Below, piece after piece: positions 19,502-29,090 of a stretch of DNA of 64,000 nucleotides (position 1 is the first letter of the stretch; each line of letters starts with the position of its first letter). The translations under genes and the position numbers were made by a program. The stretch covers positions 496,001 to 560,000 of the forward strand of contig JAUJEB010000001.1 in the NCBI GenBank assembly GCA_030442055.1, given 5' to 3'. This DNA comes from Agaribacillus aureus (GTDB lineage Bacteria > Bacteroidota > Bacteroidia > Cytophagales > Cyclobacteriaceae). The notes under the pieces are model-generated. The model was not told the DNA's origin. It made no database searches and saw nothing but the letters and a program-made list of their open reading frames with translations.

Positions 19502-22500
19502 TTATAACTCATCCAGCGTAGCATCAATCTTATTTGATTCCGATAACTTTTGGTTGACGTACTGCGCTGGGGTTGTTCCAAATTCTTTCTTAAAGGTTTT
19601 GGTGAAATAAGATTGGCTTTGAATCCCAACCCGGGCCATAGCCTCCGCCACGGAAATGTCTTCGGTCAATAAATATTGGGCTGATTTTTTCATACGAAGT
19701 CTACGAATAAACTCTCCTACTGACTGACCGGTCAGACCCTTGACTTTATTGTATAGTTTGGTCCTGCTATTTCCTACTTCCATACACAAATGATCAATGT
19801 CGAACTTTGGATTTTCCATATTGGTTTCTATGATTTCTATCAAGTTATCAATAAAATCTTTATCTTTTTTATTAGTCACCAACTCTCTGACTTCGATAAA
19901 TGTATCATTGGTATAACGTTCTTTAATCTTACGACGGTTCTCAACAATATTCCAAACACTGGCTTTAAGCAATTTCAAATTAAAGGGTTTCGAAAAATAA
20001 GCATCAGCACCTGACTCGGTACCCTTAATCCTACTTTCGACAGATGACTTGGCTGTTAACAATATAAATGGTATGTGACAAATATTAAGGTCATTCTTTA
20101 CCTCCTCACAAAAAGCCACACCATCCATAACAGGCATCATAATATCGCTAATGATCAGATCCGGGTACTGATTTCTGGTTTTCTCCAGACCCTCAAGCCC
20201 ATTTATCGCTTCAATGATCTTAAATTCCTGTTTTAGATCGTCCTTCAAAAAATCCCGTACTTCATCATTATCTTCCACCAATAAAACAGTAGGTATTTGC
20301 TGATTAGTATCATGCTGATAAGTAAACTCCCTTACTTTAACTTTATCTAATGTATTCGGCAGTTTCAAATTGTTGTCCTGGGTGAAACAATCATCGTTAA
20401 TCATTTCATGAGTGGAAAAGGCCGAATTTCCTTTAGGCAACGCCACAAAAAACTCGGTTCCCTTGTCCCGCTCGCTATAGACAAATATATTGCCTTTATG
20501 CAACCCAACCAGGCTTTTAACTAAAGCCAATCCAACACCCGACCCCAGGTGCCGATCTTTGGAGTCAGAAACCCGGTAATAGCGTTCAAAAATTTGTGGT
20601 AATGAATCTGAGGTTATACCTACTCCATTGTCAACTATATGAATCCAAACAAATTTATCCGTCTCAGAATTGTAAATTATTTTAAATTCGTTTTTAAATA
20701 AAGGTTTAAAATTTGACTCGTCTTCAAAAACCTCCAAATAGATTGCACCAGTTGATTTAGTATATCTGAACGCATTAGAAATCAGATTAATTAAGATTTT
20801 TTCCACTACTTTCTTATCAAACCAAATCTTATCAATGTTATTTTGAGGGGTACTTATCTTAAAACTAATATCCTTTTGTACAGCCAACTCGGAAAAGCCT
20901 TCACCAATTTCTTTAACAAATCGACTGATATCATCTTTTAATACTTTTAAATCAAAAGCTCCTGACTCCACCTTACGAAAATCCATCAACTCATTTATCA
21001 AACTATGCAATCTATTGGCATTGTTATAAATGATGTTATAGTACTTATTGAGATCAATCCTCTCCATTACCTCCGATCTTAGTTTTTCTATGGGGCCTAA
21101 TATCAAAGTAAGGGGGGTTCTGAATTCATGAGAAATATTGGTAAAAAATTGCATTCTCATCTGATGCATTTCTTCCATCTTTTTTTCTTCAAGCAAAGTA
21201 ATTTCCAAATCTCTTTTTAGCTTAAACCATCGGCGTTGCAAATAAAAAATGCCAAGAATAAAAACCAGGAACAGCATTCCATAGATCACTTTTGATGTTT
21301 GTGTTTCCCACCAGGGTGGAAGTATCGAAACTTTCAAGGTTAATGGTTCAGTATTCCAATAACCATCATGGTTGGAACCCATCACTTTAAATATATAATC
21401 ACCATATGCTAAATTGGCATAGGTAGCGGTTCTGGATTTTTTACGGTCAGTATAGATCCAATCTTCATCATAACCTTCTAGCAAATATTTGAAATGGCTT
21501 TTTTCAGGATTTGCATAAAGCAAAGAAGCAAATGCTATAGAAAAATTATTATGAAAATAATTAAGCTTCAAATGCGTAATATTGTTGATGGTTTTAGCGA
21601 GGATCAAATGTTCATCGTATTTTTTCCCTGGCTCTATTTTAGTTCCCTGGACCACCAACTCGGTAAATACGATTTTTGGCTTTATTCTGTTTTTCTTTAT
21701 ACTGTCAGGATAAAAATAAGTAATGCCATTTGTACCCCCAAAATACAACCGGCTATCACTACCTTTGCAGGAAGCTCCAATTTTAAAACTATCCCCCTGT
21801 AATCCGTCATTATGATCATAATTTATAAAGATATTCTCTTTTGTGTCAAACATGGAAAGGCCTTTGCTCCCTAACCATAAATTACCATTATTATCGATCA
21901 GCAGACTTTCCATATCATTAGATGGAGCCCCTTCATTTAAGGAATAGTGGATAGATTTATACCCTTTGTACCCCTGATTGCCAAGTAAAATCCTATTTAC
22001 TCCACCCCCCAAAGTACCTGCCCAGACCGTGGAATCGTCAGTACGCACCACTGGCCACACATAGTTAGAACTCAAACCATCATCTTTTCCCTCATATCCA
22101 GTGTAACAGCTAATTTCCTCTACCTCACCCCGACTTGATAAATAAATATGGTTCAACCCCTTATTTGTGGAAACAAAAACCTCCGGCCTTAAAGTATCGG
22201 TGTATATAAAGGTAATTTTATTGGAGCATAAGCTGTATGCTGAATTGTCATCCTGAAAAAACCTTTCAATATTATAATTGCCTCTGCCAAAGTAGGTAAT
22301 CCTATTTAATCCATTGGTCCAGCTCCCGGCCCAAATTTGACCAAAATAGTCAACGGCCATGGAGAAAATAACGTTGTCTGAAAGGCTGTTAATATCCTCT
22401 TGATCATGGACCAAATGCTCAAATGAATTATCTTCAGGACGAAATATATTAATTCCCTGATCGGTCCCTATCCATATTCTGTTTTCCCGATCAATAGCCA

Positions 22501-23827
22501 ATGACCTAATGTTGTCGCTACTTAAACTATTTGGGTCGTCGGAAACATGCTTGTATTGCGTGTATTGTTTGGTTTTAAAGTTGTAACGATTTAATCCTCC
22601 GGACCTGGTACCTATCCAAAGATTTCCCCGGTGATCTTCTATCATAGCCCTTATATAGTTATCACTCAATGTATTTTGCGGGTTACCGGGATCGCGCCGT
22701 AATAAGGAAAATTGCTTCTGGTTCAAGTCTACATAATTTACCCCTCCCCCCCAGGTGGTTATCCAAAGACTTCCTGCATCATCCAGAAACAAGGAGCTGA
22801 TATGATTAAAGGTCAGACTATTGTTATCAAATTCGGAATTTATATACCAACGAAATACCGGAGGTGTGTTGGCGTTCCAATCCATTTGAATCAACCCGGC
22901 ATCAGAACTTAACCAATAGTTTCCGGACAGGTCCTGAACAATATTATTTATCTGAATGTTTTTATTCTTTGAAAGCTGCCTCATTTCATTCCCTTCAATC
23001 GGAACATAGTTGACTGTGATGGTCTTTCGTGGCAAAGTGGCATAAAAATCCGTCAACTTAAAATTGAGTATTCCATTTACACTTCCCATAAGAAGTCTAT
23101 CCTTATTATCCATTAATAAGCCACCGATAGCCGGCTGTTCCATCCCTTTTTCATCAACAAGATTGTAGTATAAGGCATTTGGTTTACCCATCTGGAATTC
23201 TTTATTTACAAAAAGTAACCCACTACCAGTGTTTACCCAAATATTTCCTTTCCAATCAGCCACGATATCACCGTCAATCGGATTCGGTAATTGTGAAGCA
23301 GGGGCCAATTTGAAGGCTTTTACCACCATGTCCTTTTCAATTTGATACTGAAAAAAACCTTCATCCGTCAGGAAATAAATTGTTCCGTCGTTATCTGCAA
23401 ATACAGCATAACATAGATCGTACAATGGTTCAAGGTCCCTAGCATTCTCTGACTGGAAGGTTACATAATTCTCGGTGAAGGTATCAAAGCATTTTAACCC
23501 ACCCTCCGTAGCTATCCATATATAACCAAATTGACCGGTGACCATCTGAAATATTCTGTTGTTATAGACGGTATTAAGCTGATCGCTATCATTAATGAAA
23601 GATTTTAATTCATGTCCGTCAAAACGCTGCAAGCCACCGAAAGTGCCAATCCAAATGAATCCTTGAGAACCTTGTACAATACTGGTAGCGTCAGTGTGGG
23701 AAAGCCCTTTTTCAACTGTCAAATTCCGAAAAAAATAATTTATCTCCTGAGCAGGGGCTATTACAGGAAATAATAAGTTGCCTACGAAAATGAATATAAA
23801 AAAAATACAAATTGAAACTTGTTTCAT
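19502..23827 (-). CDS. Hybrid two-component system sensor/regulator (HTCS)
   Basis: The 1441-residue protein combines a whole two-component pathway. After a signal peptide come many Reg_prop propeller repeats (about 30-760, for example DHRGNLWIGTRSGGLNRY) and a Y_Y_Y domain (about 770-850). A transmembrane helix (VIYGMLFLVFILGIFYL) leads into a HisKA domain with His900 in ISHEFRTPLTL. The ATPase domain (VDNGVGITSDSLPQIFERYY; GSGVGLALVKSLV) is followed by a receiver with Asp1228 in LIISDIMMPVMDG and a C-terminal AraC-type helix-turn-helix. Such proteins sense a specific oligosaccharide in the periplasm and activate the adjacent PUL. It lies upstream of susC on the same strand with a 297-bp gap, and is almost certainly the regulator of this locus. 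Confidence 0.96.
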   Translation of the reverse strand: MKQVSICIFFIFIFVGNLLFPVIAPAQEINYFFRNLTVEKGLSHTDATSIVQGSQGFIWIGTFGGLQRFDGHELKSFINDSDQLNTVYNNRIFQMVTGQFGYIWIATEGGLKCFDTFTENYVTFQSENARDLEPLYDLCYAVFADNDGTIYFLTDEGFFQYQIEKDMVVKAFKLAPASQLPNPIDGDIVADWKGNIWVNTGSGLLFVNKEFQMGKPNALYYNLVDEKGMEQPAIGGLLMDNKDRLLMGSVNGILNFKLTDFYATLPRKTITVNYVPIEGNEMRQLSKNKNIQINNIVQDLSGNYWLSSDAGLIQMDWNANTPPVFRWYINSEFDNNSLTFNHISSLFLDDAGSLWITTWGGGVNYVDLNQKQFSLLRRDPGNPQNTLSDNYIRAMIEDHRGNLWIGTRSGGLNRYNFKTKQYTQYKHVSDDPNSLSSDNIRSLAIDRENRIWIGTDQGINIFRPEDNSFEHLVHDQEDINSLSDNVIFSMAVDYFGQIWAGSWTNGLNRITYFGRGNYNIERFFQDDNSAYSLCSNKITFIYTDTLRPEVFVSTNKGLNHIYLSSRGEVEEISCYTGYEGKDDGLSSNYVWPVVRTDDSTVWAGTLGGGVNRILLGNQGYKGYKSIHYSLNEGAPSNDMESLLIDNNGNLWLGSKGLSMFDTKENIFINYDHNDGLQGDSFKIGASCKGSDSRLYFGGTNGITYFYPDSIKKNRIKPKIVFTELVVQGTKIEPGKKYDEHLILAKTINNITHLKLNYFHNNFSIAFASLLYANPEKSHFKYLLEGYDEDWIYTDRKKSRTATYANLAYGDYIFKVMGSNHDGYWNTEPLTLKVSILPPWWETQTSKVIYGMLFLVFILGIFYLQRRWFKLKRDLEITLLEEKKMEEMHQMRMQFFTNISHEFRTPLTLILGPIEKLRSEVMERIDLNKYYNIIYNNANRLHSLINELMDFRKVESGAFDLKVLKDDISRFVKEIGEGFSELAVQKDISFKISTPQNNIDKIWFDKKVVEKILINLISNAFRYTKSTGAIYLEVFEDESNFKPLFKNEFKIIYNSETDKFVWIHIVDNGVGITSDSLPQIFERYYRVSDSKDRHLGSGVGLALVKSLVGLHKGNIFVYSERDKGTEFFVALPKGNSAFSTHEMINDDCFTQDNNLKLPNTLDKVKVREFTYQHDTNQQIPTVLLVEDNDEVRDFLKDDLKQEFKIIEAINGLEGLEKTRNQYPDLIISDIMMPVMDGVAFCEEVKNDLNICHIPFILLTAKSSVESRIKGTESGADAYFSKPFNLKLLKASVWNIVENRRKIKERYTNDTFIEVRELVTNKKDKDFIDNLIEIIETNMENPKFDIDHLCMEVGNSRTKLYNKVKGLTGQSVGEFIRRLRMKKSAQYLLTEDISVAEAMARVGIQSQSYFTKTFKKEFGTTPAQYVNQKLSESNKIDATLDEL

Positions 23828-24039
23828 TTGGTTAAAAGTCCTTCTTTACCCAATCAAGCCAAAATCGCACTTTGTTAAGAGAGCCTGTGGCAATCTCTCG
23901 ATTATAAAATTCCATAGAAAATACTAATTAAATTCCAAATAATCAACTTTTTAGGTTTGATCACCCTCTACTAATTCGCAGTTGGGGTCGAAAGTGAAAG
24001 TAACCAAATCAAATTACGATTCATCAAATAGCTTAACTG

Positions 24040-25521
24040 CTAATTTACCCTGGTTTCATTTTCAACAACTTTAGTCAACCGATAAAGTCTGGCACCATGT
24101 GGTTCAATAGGAACTTTAAAAAAATGCTCAAATTCGCCTATATTCTTTTGTTCCCACAGGTCTCGAATTTGATATTTTCCTCTTAAGTATTCAAACTCAA
24201 AATTAAAATTAACTTTGCGTTTAATGTCGCTCAGATTGAATAAGGCCAAAAACCTATCCTCCGTATCAGGATCCTCGGCAATCCAAATGGCTATTGTATC
24301 ATTCCTCAGTACCTGCCTATTATCGACACTTTTCTGATTCACTTTCAATACTTCCTTGTTTTTGAGAAAATTCATAATGGAATCCGGTGTTGTCAGCAAA
24401 TCACCCCCCATCATAAGCGGTGATTTAGCAATACTCCAGAGCGTCATCATAGTATAATGCTCCGGAATTGTAAGATTAGACATGCGATCAGGACCATGAG
24501 GCCTGTTATTTAAAGAAATATGCCCAATAGGTAACATGTCCGCATCTGGCCAATGGTGGGGCTGAATATAGGAAGACCATGAATTCAGCAAATCAAAATT
24601 ATGTTTTAGACTTTCCCAATTATCCCATAAATCACCCGATATTCTCCACATATTGGCATTCTCGACCAAATGTTTTGCCTGAGAAAGCGGTGCTTCGCCG
24701 GGCGACAAACTAAGCACCATAGGCCTTCCGCTTCTGTCAATAGCTTTTCTTATCATTTCCAGCTCTTTCTTATGATAATCCAAGAATATCATGTCATCTG
24801 CTTTAATATAATCAACACCCCAGGAAGCATATAATTTAAAAAGCGAATCATAATATTCCTGGGATCCTGGTTTTGAAGCATCCACCCCATACATTTGATT
24901 ACACCACGAACAAGTATCGGTGGGTTCTGCAATGCTTTTCGCGCCAATTGAGGTTCCCAGGATAGGGCTATCATTGTAAGCAGCCATACGATGAATCCCT
25001 CTCATTATGTGCAATCCGAACTTCATCCCCTTACTATGCACGTAATCAGCTATAGGCTTAAATCCTTTTCCATTCGCCGCCGAGGGGAACCTGTTAATAG
25101 CTGGCATTAAACGTCCATTCTCATCCATGGTTGTATACTCGGGAAAGGATGGTGCCCCATCCGGTTCGTACCTCAGATTGGGGTGGCCGAAACGGCGCGG
25201 TGTATCCCAATTACCAGGTTCCGGATGCCACCAGATATAGTCAATCACGGCATATTCCCAACCATATTCCAATAGGTTTTCAGCCATGTAATCTACCGTA
25301 GCCTTAAATTCGCTTTCATTTATTCGGCAATCGTAGGCATCAAAGCTATTCCATCCCATTGGTGGCTTTGCGGCGACTTTCCTTAAATAACTTATTTCGT
25401 CAGTATTGCTTAAAGCTCGGTCATGGTTTTCTTTTGCTGCAGAATTCACCTCATCGCACCCTTGAAGAAGCCCACTTAATACCACAGTTATCAATATTGT
25501 ATTTAAGATTTTCATGTTCAT
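24040..25521 (-). CDS. GH27-like glycoside hydrolase (alpha-galactosidase type), lipoprotein
   Basis: The 493-residue protein has a lipoprotein signal (LLQGC, Cys22). The catalytic (beta/alpha)8 barrel begins at PPMGWNSFDAYDC. Family GH27 landmarks are visible: YIKADD with Asp242 as probable nucleophile, and WRISGDLWDNW with Asp297 as probable acid/base. NSWSSYIQPHHWPDADML and SIAKSPLMMGGDL correspond to the conserved NDPDML-type and SPL regions. A small C-terminal beta-domain ends in PHGARLYRL. GH27 enzymes release alpha-galactose, alpha-N-acetylgalactosamine or beta-L-arabinopyranose; this divergent type cannot be assigned by eye. It is the third gene of a minus-strand GH27-sulfatase-GH27 operon, 18 bp after the sulfatase. 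A start two codons later (25515) is equally possible. Confidence 0.9.
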   Translation of the reverse strand: MNMKILNTILITVVLSGLLQGCDEVNSAAKENHDRALSNTDEISYLRKVAAKPPMGWNSFDAYDCRINESEFKATVDYMAENLLEYGWEYAVIDYIWWHPEPGNWDTPRRFGHPNLRYEPDGAPSFPEYTTMDENGRLMPAINRFPSAANGKGFKPIADYVHSKGMKFGLHIMRGIHRMAAYNDSPILGTSIGAKSIAEPTDTCSWCNQMYGVDASKPGSQEYYDSLFKLYASWGVDYIKADDMIFLDYHKKELEMIRKAIDRSGRPMVLSLSPGEAPLSQAKHLVENANMWRISGDLWDNWESLKHNFDLLNSWSSYIQPHHWPDADMLPIGHISLNNRPHGPDRMSNLTIPEHYTMMTLWSIAKSPLMMGGDLLTTPDSIMNFLKNKEVLKVNQKSVDNRQVLRNDTIAIWIAEDPDTEDRFLALFNLSDIKRKVNFNFEFEYLRGKYQIRDLWEQKNIGEFEHFFKVPIEPHGARLYRLTKVVENETRVN

Positions 25522-25539
25522 AGATTGTAAAGAATATAT

Positions 25540-27033
25540 CTAAAATGGTGTATCAGCATTTATCTCAGATTTGAAAAGAGAAATAAAACTTAGCGGGGTG
25601 TGGGCTTCTTTCATGTAGCCTGCCATTTCTTTAACCAGGTTCGGGTGTTTCTCAGCAATATTATTTTTTTCCTCAGGATCAACTGACAGATCAAATAACT
25701 GGATGGGATCGGGATTGCTTGTCCTTACATTTAGTTTGACTGCCTTATAGTTCCCTTTTAACACCGCCTGTCTGCCACCTAGTTCGTAAAATTCCCAATA
25801 AAGGTATTTATGCTTTCCTTGCTTGTCAGATTTGCCGGTAAGTACAGGCAACATAGAAATACCATCCGTATTATCAGGGGGCGGCACATCCACAATCTCG
25901 CAAATTGTTGGCATGAAATCCCAAAACGCGGAAATATGGTCGGAAGTTGTCCCAGGTATAATATTGCCTGGCCATTTAGCTATAAATGGTGTTTTAATCC
26001 CTCCGTCATAAAAATCACGTTTCATTCCCCTTAACTCCCGATTGCTATTAAAAAACTCCATTTGGTGGAATCCTTCCTGATGAGGTCCATTATCGCTGGA
26101 GAAAATCAATAATGTATTCTTATCCAGGTTCATACTTTTCAATTTGTCGTTTAGTTTCCCTACTGTTTCATCTATCATTTTAATCATGGATGCAAATCCC
26201 TTTTCCGGATCCGGCCAATCCCTATCCTTAAATTCCCCCCAATCAGGTACTTCCATGCCATTTTCCGGGTGTTCGTTATTAGCGTGGGGCATATTTAAGG
26301 CAAGCAACAGAAAAAATGGCGCATCTTTATGATTGTCAATAAACTTAAGTGCATCGGTTTCGAAAAGTTCATGGGTATGTTGCGCTTTTATTTCGGCCAC
26401 TCCCGTCCCTTCCGGAGAATCAGCCGCCCACATTCTCTTCCCTTTTTCATCACGCTTCAATTTGTTACCTTCAATTATTTCTTTTTCCCCGTTTCGGTAT
26501 AAAAACTCAGGGTAGAAATTGTGTGCATGCCACATATTGATATAGCCATACGAATAATCAAATCCATTTCTTTGAGGATCATTTGGCGGTGGTGGATGGC
26601 CAATACCCCATTTGCCGATGATACCAGTGTAGTAGCCCGCTTCCTTTAACTTTTCGGCAATAGTAATATCCTCATCCTTTAGCAGTTGATCCGGCTGATT
26701 TCCACGAACCGAAACATGGCCGGTGTGAGCTCCGGTCAATAAAGTAGCCCTTGAGGGTGCGCATACTGTTGAACCGGTGTAGTGATTTGTTAATTTTATT
26801 CCCTCCGAGGCCAGTTGATCAATATTTGGTGTGGAGAGCATTTGCTGACCATAGGAGCTTAAATCCCCATAACCCATATCATCTACCAAAATATAAATAA
26901 TATTGGGTAATTGCTTCTCGGCAGTGGCGTCGTTACCTGAATTAGCTGTTGGTTTTTGGCTGCAGCTTGTAACCGCCAGTAACCCAAACATCAACATGGC
27001 AACCCATATTAATTTATCTTTCTGCATCATCAT
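25540..27033 (-). CDS. Arylsulfatase (S1 family), lipoprotein
   Basis: The 497-residue protein has a lipoprotein signal (LLAVTSC, Cys24). The sulfatase core starts IIYILVDDMGYGDLSSYG (Asp51, Asp52). The formylglycine motif is C91-A-P-S-R95 in GSTVCAPSRATLLTG, followed by AHTGHVSVRGN. The GKWGIGHP and SSDNGPHQEGFH motifs are present, and length is normal. It is a different sulfatase type from the plus-strand ones, resembling arylsulfatases with the TGHVSVRGN loop. Set between two GH27 genes (71 bp and 18 bp gaps), it probably desulfates the galactose- or arabinopyranose-type residues that those enzymes release. Activity needs a formylglycine-generating maturase, which is not encoded in this window. 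Confidence 0.94.
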   Translation of the reverse strand: MMMQKDKLIWVAMLMFGLLAVTSCSQKPTANSGNDATAEKQLPNIIYILVDDMGYGDLSSYGQQMLSTPNIDQLASEGIKLTNHYTGSTVCAPSRATLLTGAHTGHVSVRGNQPDQLLKDEDITIAEKLKEAGYYTGIIGKWGIGHPPPPNDPQRNGFDYSYGYINMWHAHNFYPEFLYRNGEKEIIEGNKLKRDEKGKRMWAADSPEGTGVAEIKAQHTHELFETDALKFIDNHKDAPFFLLLALNMPHANNEHPENGMEVPDWGEFKDRDWPDPEKGFASMIKMIDETVGKLNDKLKSMNLDKNTLLIFSSDNGPHQEGFHQMEFFNSNRELRGMKRDFYDGGIKTPFIAKWPGNIIPGTTSDHISAFWDFMPTICEIVDVPPPDNTDGISMLPVLTGKSDKQGKHKYLYWEFYELGGRQAVLKGNYKAVKLNVRTSNPDPIQLFDLSVDPEEKNNIAEKHPNLVKEMAGYMKEAHTPLSFISLFKSEINADTPF

Positions 27034-27104
27034 AATTTAATAGTTTGCCAAATCAGCAACCAGCAAAAAATCTGGCTCACACATTATTGGCATTAAGTTG
27101 ATTA

Positions 27105-28550
27105 TTACATCGGGCTTACCAAAAACAACATGGATTCATGCGGTTTCAAATGGTAGGAAAGGCTTCTTTTAGCCCCGGAAACGTCCTGTTTCTCCCAAAT
27201 ATTTCTGATCTTAAATTTTCCGGAAAAGCCCAGATCCCTGCCCTTTACAACAATCTCCTTATCCACATCACCGAGGTTAAACAAGGCAACATTCAATGCC
27301 CTGGAATCAGGAACTTTGGATACCCATACAACCTCGTCATCCTTTCGCATAAGCTGTTTACTATCATAACCCTTCTGATTCACGGCTAGCACTTCTTCAT
27401 TGGTTAACAGGCTTTTTACAAATTCACTGTTATCAGGCATATCACCTCCCATCATAAGTGGGGAATTTGCAATACACCAGAGGGTAATATGTGTCCGTTG
27501 CTCATCAGAGGTAAACCTGCTTTCACGCTCAGGGCCGTGTGGGCCCCGTCGTGAAATCCATCCAATTTGTAACATATCTGCATCCGGCCAACTATTCGGC
27601 CCGCTCATGCCAGCCCATTTTGCGCAAAGCAAAAATTGATTTTTAAGTAAGGCCCATTCATCCCAGAAGTCTTTGGAAATTCTCCACAAATCACCGTTTT
27701 TTTGTACATGTTCCCTGTTTTTATATTTCATATTCAGGGACAAGCTTAAAACGATAGGCCGGCCGTTTTGATCAATTGCTTTTCTAATGGCATCCACTTC
27801 CGATGCCCGGTAAGGATAATTTTCTTTCAGGTCGATATCATCTACCTTTATATAATCCACTCCCCATGACGCGTATAGATCTATTAAGGAATTATAATAC
27901 TCCTGGGCCCCTGGTTTGCTCATATCAATCCCGTACATTTGATTCAGCCATGGACAAATAGAAGTAGTATCTGCAATCATAGAAGCATCGATATTACTAA
28001 CCCCATAAATTGGCGTTTTGGCCCACACGGCCTGTCTTGGAATTCCACGCATGACGTGTATGCCGAATTTTAGCCCAAGCGAATGTATGTAATCAGCTAA
28101 TTTTTTAAAACCTTCACCATTTCGGGCTGACGGAAATTTTCCGGGGTCCGGTAACAACCGGCCAAACTCATCCATAGCAAGCCATGGGACATAGGCTCCG
28201 TCTTTTTCCAATCTGAATTGTGGCGGATTATTCTGAAAGCTTCCCGGAGGGTGCGGATAAGACCAGCAATAGTCTACAACCACGTATTCCCAGCCATAGT
28301 CTTTCATATATTTAGCCATATAGTCTGCATTTGCCTTTACCTCAACCTCCCTTACAGCGGCGCCATATGAGTTGTAACTATTCCAGCCCATGGGGGGAGT
28401 CTGAGCAACTTTTTCTCTGCCGGATGCGGAATTGTTGTCCGCTAATTTCTCATTTTGCCCTGAGTTGATATTTTGTGCCGTATTATAAAAGTTGAATAAC
28501 AGAAATATCAACAACACAGGAATAAGGGAAACATGTGCCAATTTTGACAT
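27105..28550 (-). CDS. GH27-like glycoside hydrolase, second copy, exported
   Basis: The open frame extends to 28622, but the ATG at 28550 starts a good signal segment (MSKLAHVSLIPVLLIFLLF), so I chose it; this gives 481 residues. The barrel begins at TPPMGWNSYNSYG. YIKVDDID holds the probable nucleophile Asp237, and WRISKDFWDEW the probable acid/base Asp294 (numbered from this start). SWPDADML and CIANSPLMMGGDM are also conserved. It is paralogous to the GH27 at 24040-25521 along its whole length, but differs around the active site (KVDD against KADD, SKDF against SGDL), which suggests related but not identical substrates. It is the first gene of the GH27-sulfatase-GH27 operon. Confidence 0.9.
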   Translation of the reverse strand: MSKLAHVSLIPVLLIFLLFNFYNTAQNINSGQNEKLADNNSASGREKVAQTPPMGWNSYNSYGAAVREVEVKANADYMAKYMKDYGWEYVVVDYCWSYPHPPGSFQNNPPQFRLEKDGAYVPWLAMDEFGRLLPDPGKFPSARNGEGFKKLADYIHSLGLKFGIHVMRGIPRQAVWAKTPIYGVSNIDASMIADTTSICPWLNQMYGIDMSKPGAQEYYNSLIDLYASWGVDYIKVDDIDLKENYPYRASEVDAIRKAIDQNGRPIVLSLSLNMKYKNREHVQKNGDLWRISKDFWDEWALLKNQFLLCAKWAGMSGPNSWPDADMLQIGWISRRGPHGPERESRFTSDEQRTHITLWCIANSPLMMGGDMPDNSEFVKSLLTNEEVLAVNQKGYDSKQLMRKDDEVVWVSKVPDSRALNVALFNLGDVDKEIVVKGRDLGFSGKFKIRNIWEKQDVSGAKRSLSYHLKPHESMLFLVSPM

Positions 28551-28622
28551 ATTTTTTCTCAAGTTTAACAAGGATAAAGATATGAGATAGCGGGGGAAGT
28601 ACTTTTGCTCAATCTGCCACAA

Positions 28623-29090
28623 GATTTGCTAATACGTCCAATTTCCATATTGAACTATTATCGCTTTCAAAAACTCTTTAAATTAGAATATCGTTGCCGT
28701 AGTGCGATTGACACTTGAGTTGTCAGGTGGCTATTTGAACCCTGAGAGGATCCTTTACAAATTTGGTTAAGTGAATTTCATTGTGTTTAGCTCTTTTTTC
28801 TTTCCTGCGCCGCTGTAGCAGCAGGTGTGAGCTTATTTCATGAAAAACCGGACTATGAAAATATTCAGGGGCTTTCCTATGGAACACTTACCCATCAACA
28901 AAAGGCAGAAAACAAAACAAGCTAACGGTCCGACCCGGCTTCACTAGAGCCTGGTTTGACCACGAAATGGACATTTTTGCCGGACGCGCCTAAATCTAAA
29001 AATCATTTTCAGGCGGTGAATCTGATCTGGAAAGTTTGGAAAAACATATCACACAAAATAGATAAAATTGTTAATCTAACATCATAAATA
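28623..29090. other. Gap between the GH27 operon and the DUF1080 gene, with a symporter remnant
   Basis: These 468 bp separate divergent genes and so should hold a promoter for each. The only coding trace that I can support is the symporter-like remnant at 28791-28925. I see no convincing hairpin or -7 box. A short frame at 28919-28993 reads protein-like (TRAWFDHEMDIF) but matches nothing that I recognise. Confidence 0.5.
28791..28925 (+). pseudogene. Remnant of a sodium/solute symporter (SSS family) C-terminus
   Basis: Translated from 28791, 44 codons read SCAAVAAGVSLFHEKPDYEN then IQGLSYGTLTHQQKAENKTS and a stop. This is the pattern of the cytoplasmic end of SLC5-type sugar symporters in Bacteroidota: a last hydrophobic helix, then (E/D)KPDyekIkGLtyGT and an Asn/Lys/Ser-rich tail. 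There is an in-frame TAG just before the segment (28788-28790) and no start codon, so it is a leftover rather than a gene. The rest of the transporter is absent. A functional copy may once have carried the monosaccharides released by this locus. Confidence 0.55.

Noticed and set aside
28919-28993. Short frame reading TRAWFDHEMDIF near the symporter remnant
   Set aside because: Protein-like, but only 24 codons with no start and no family match; probably chance.
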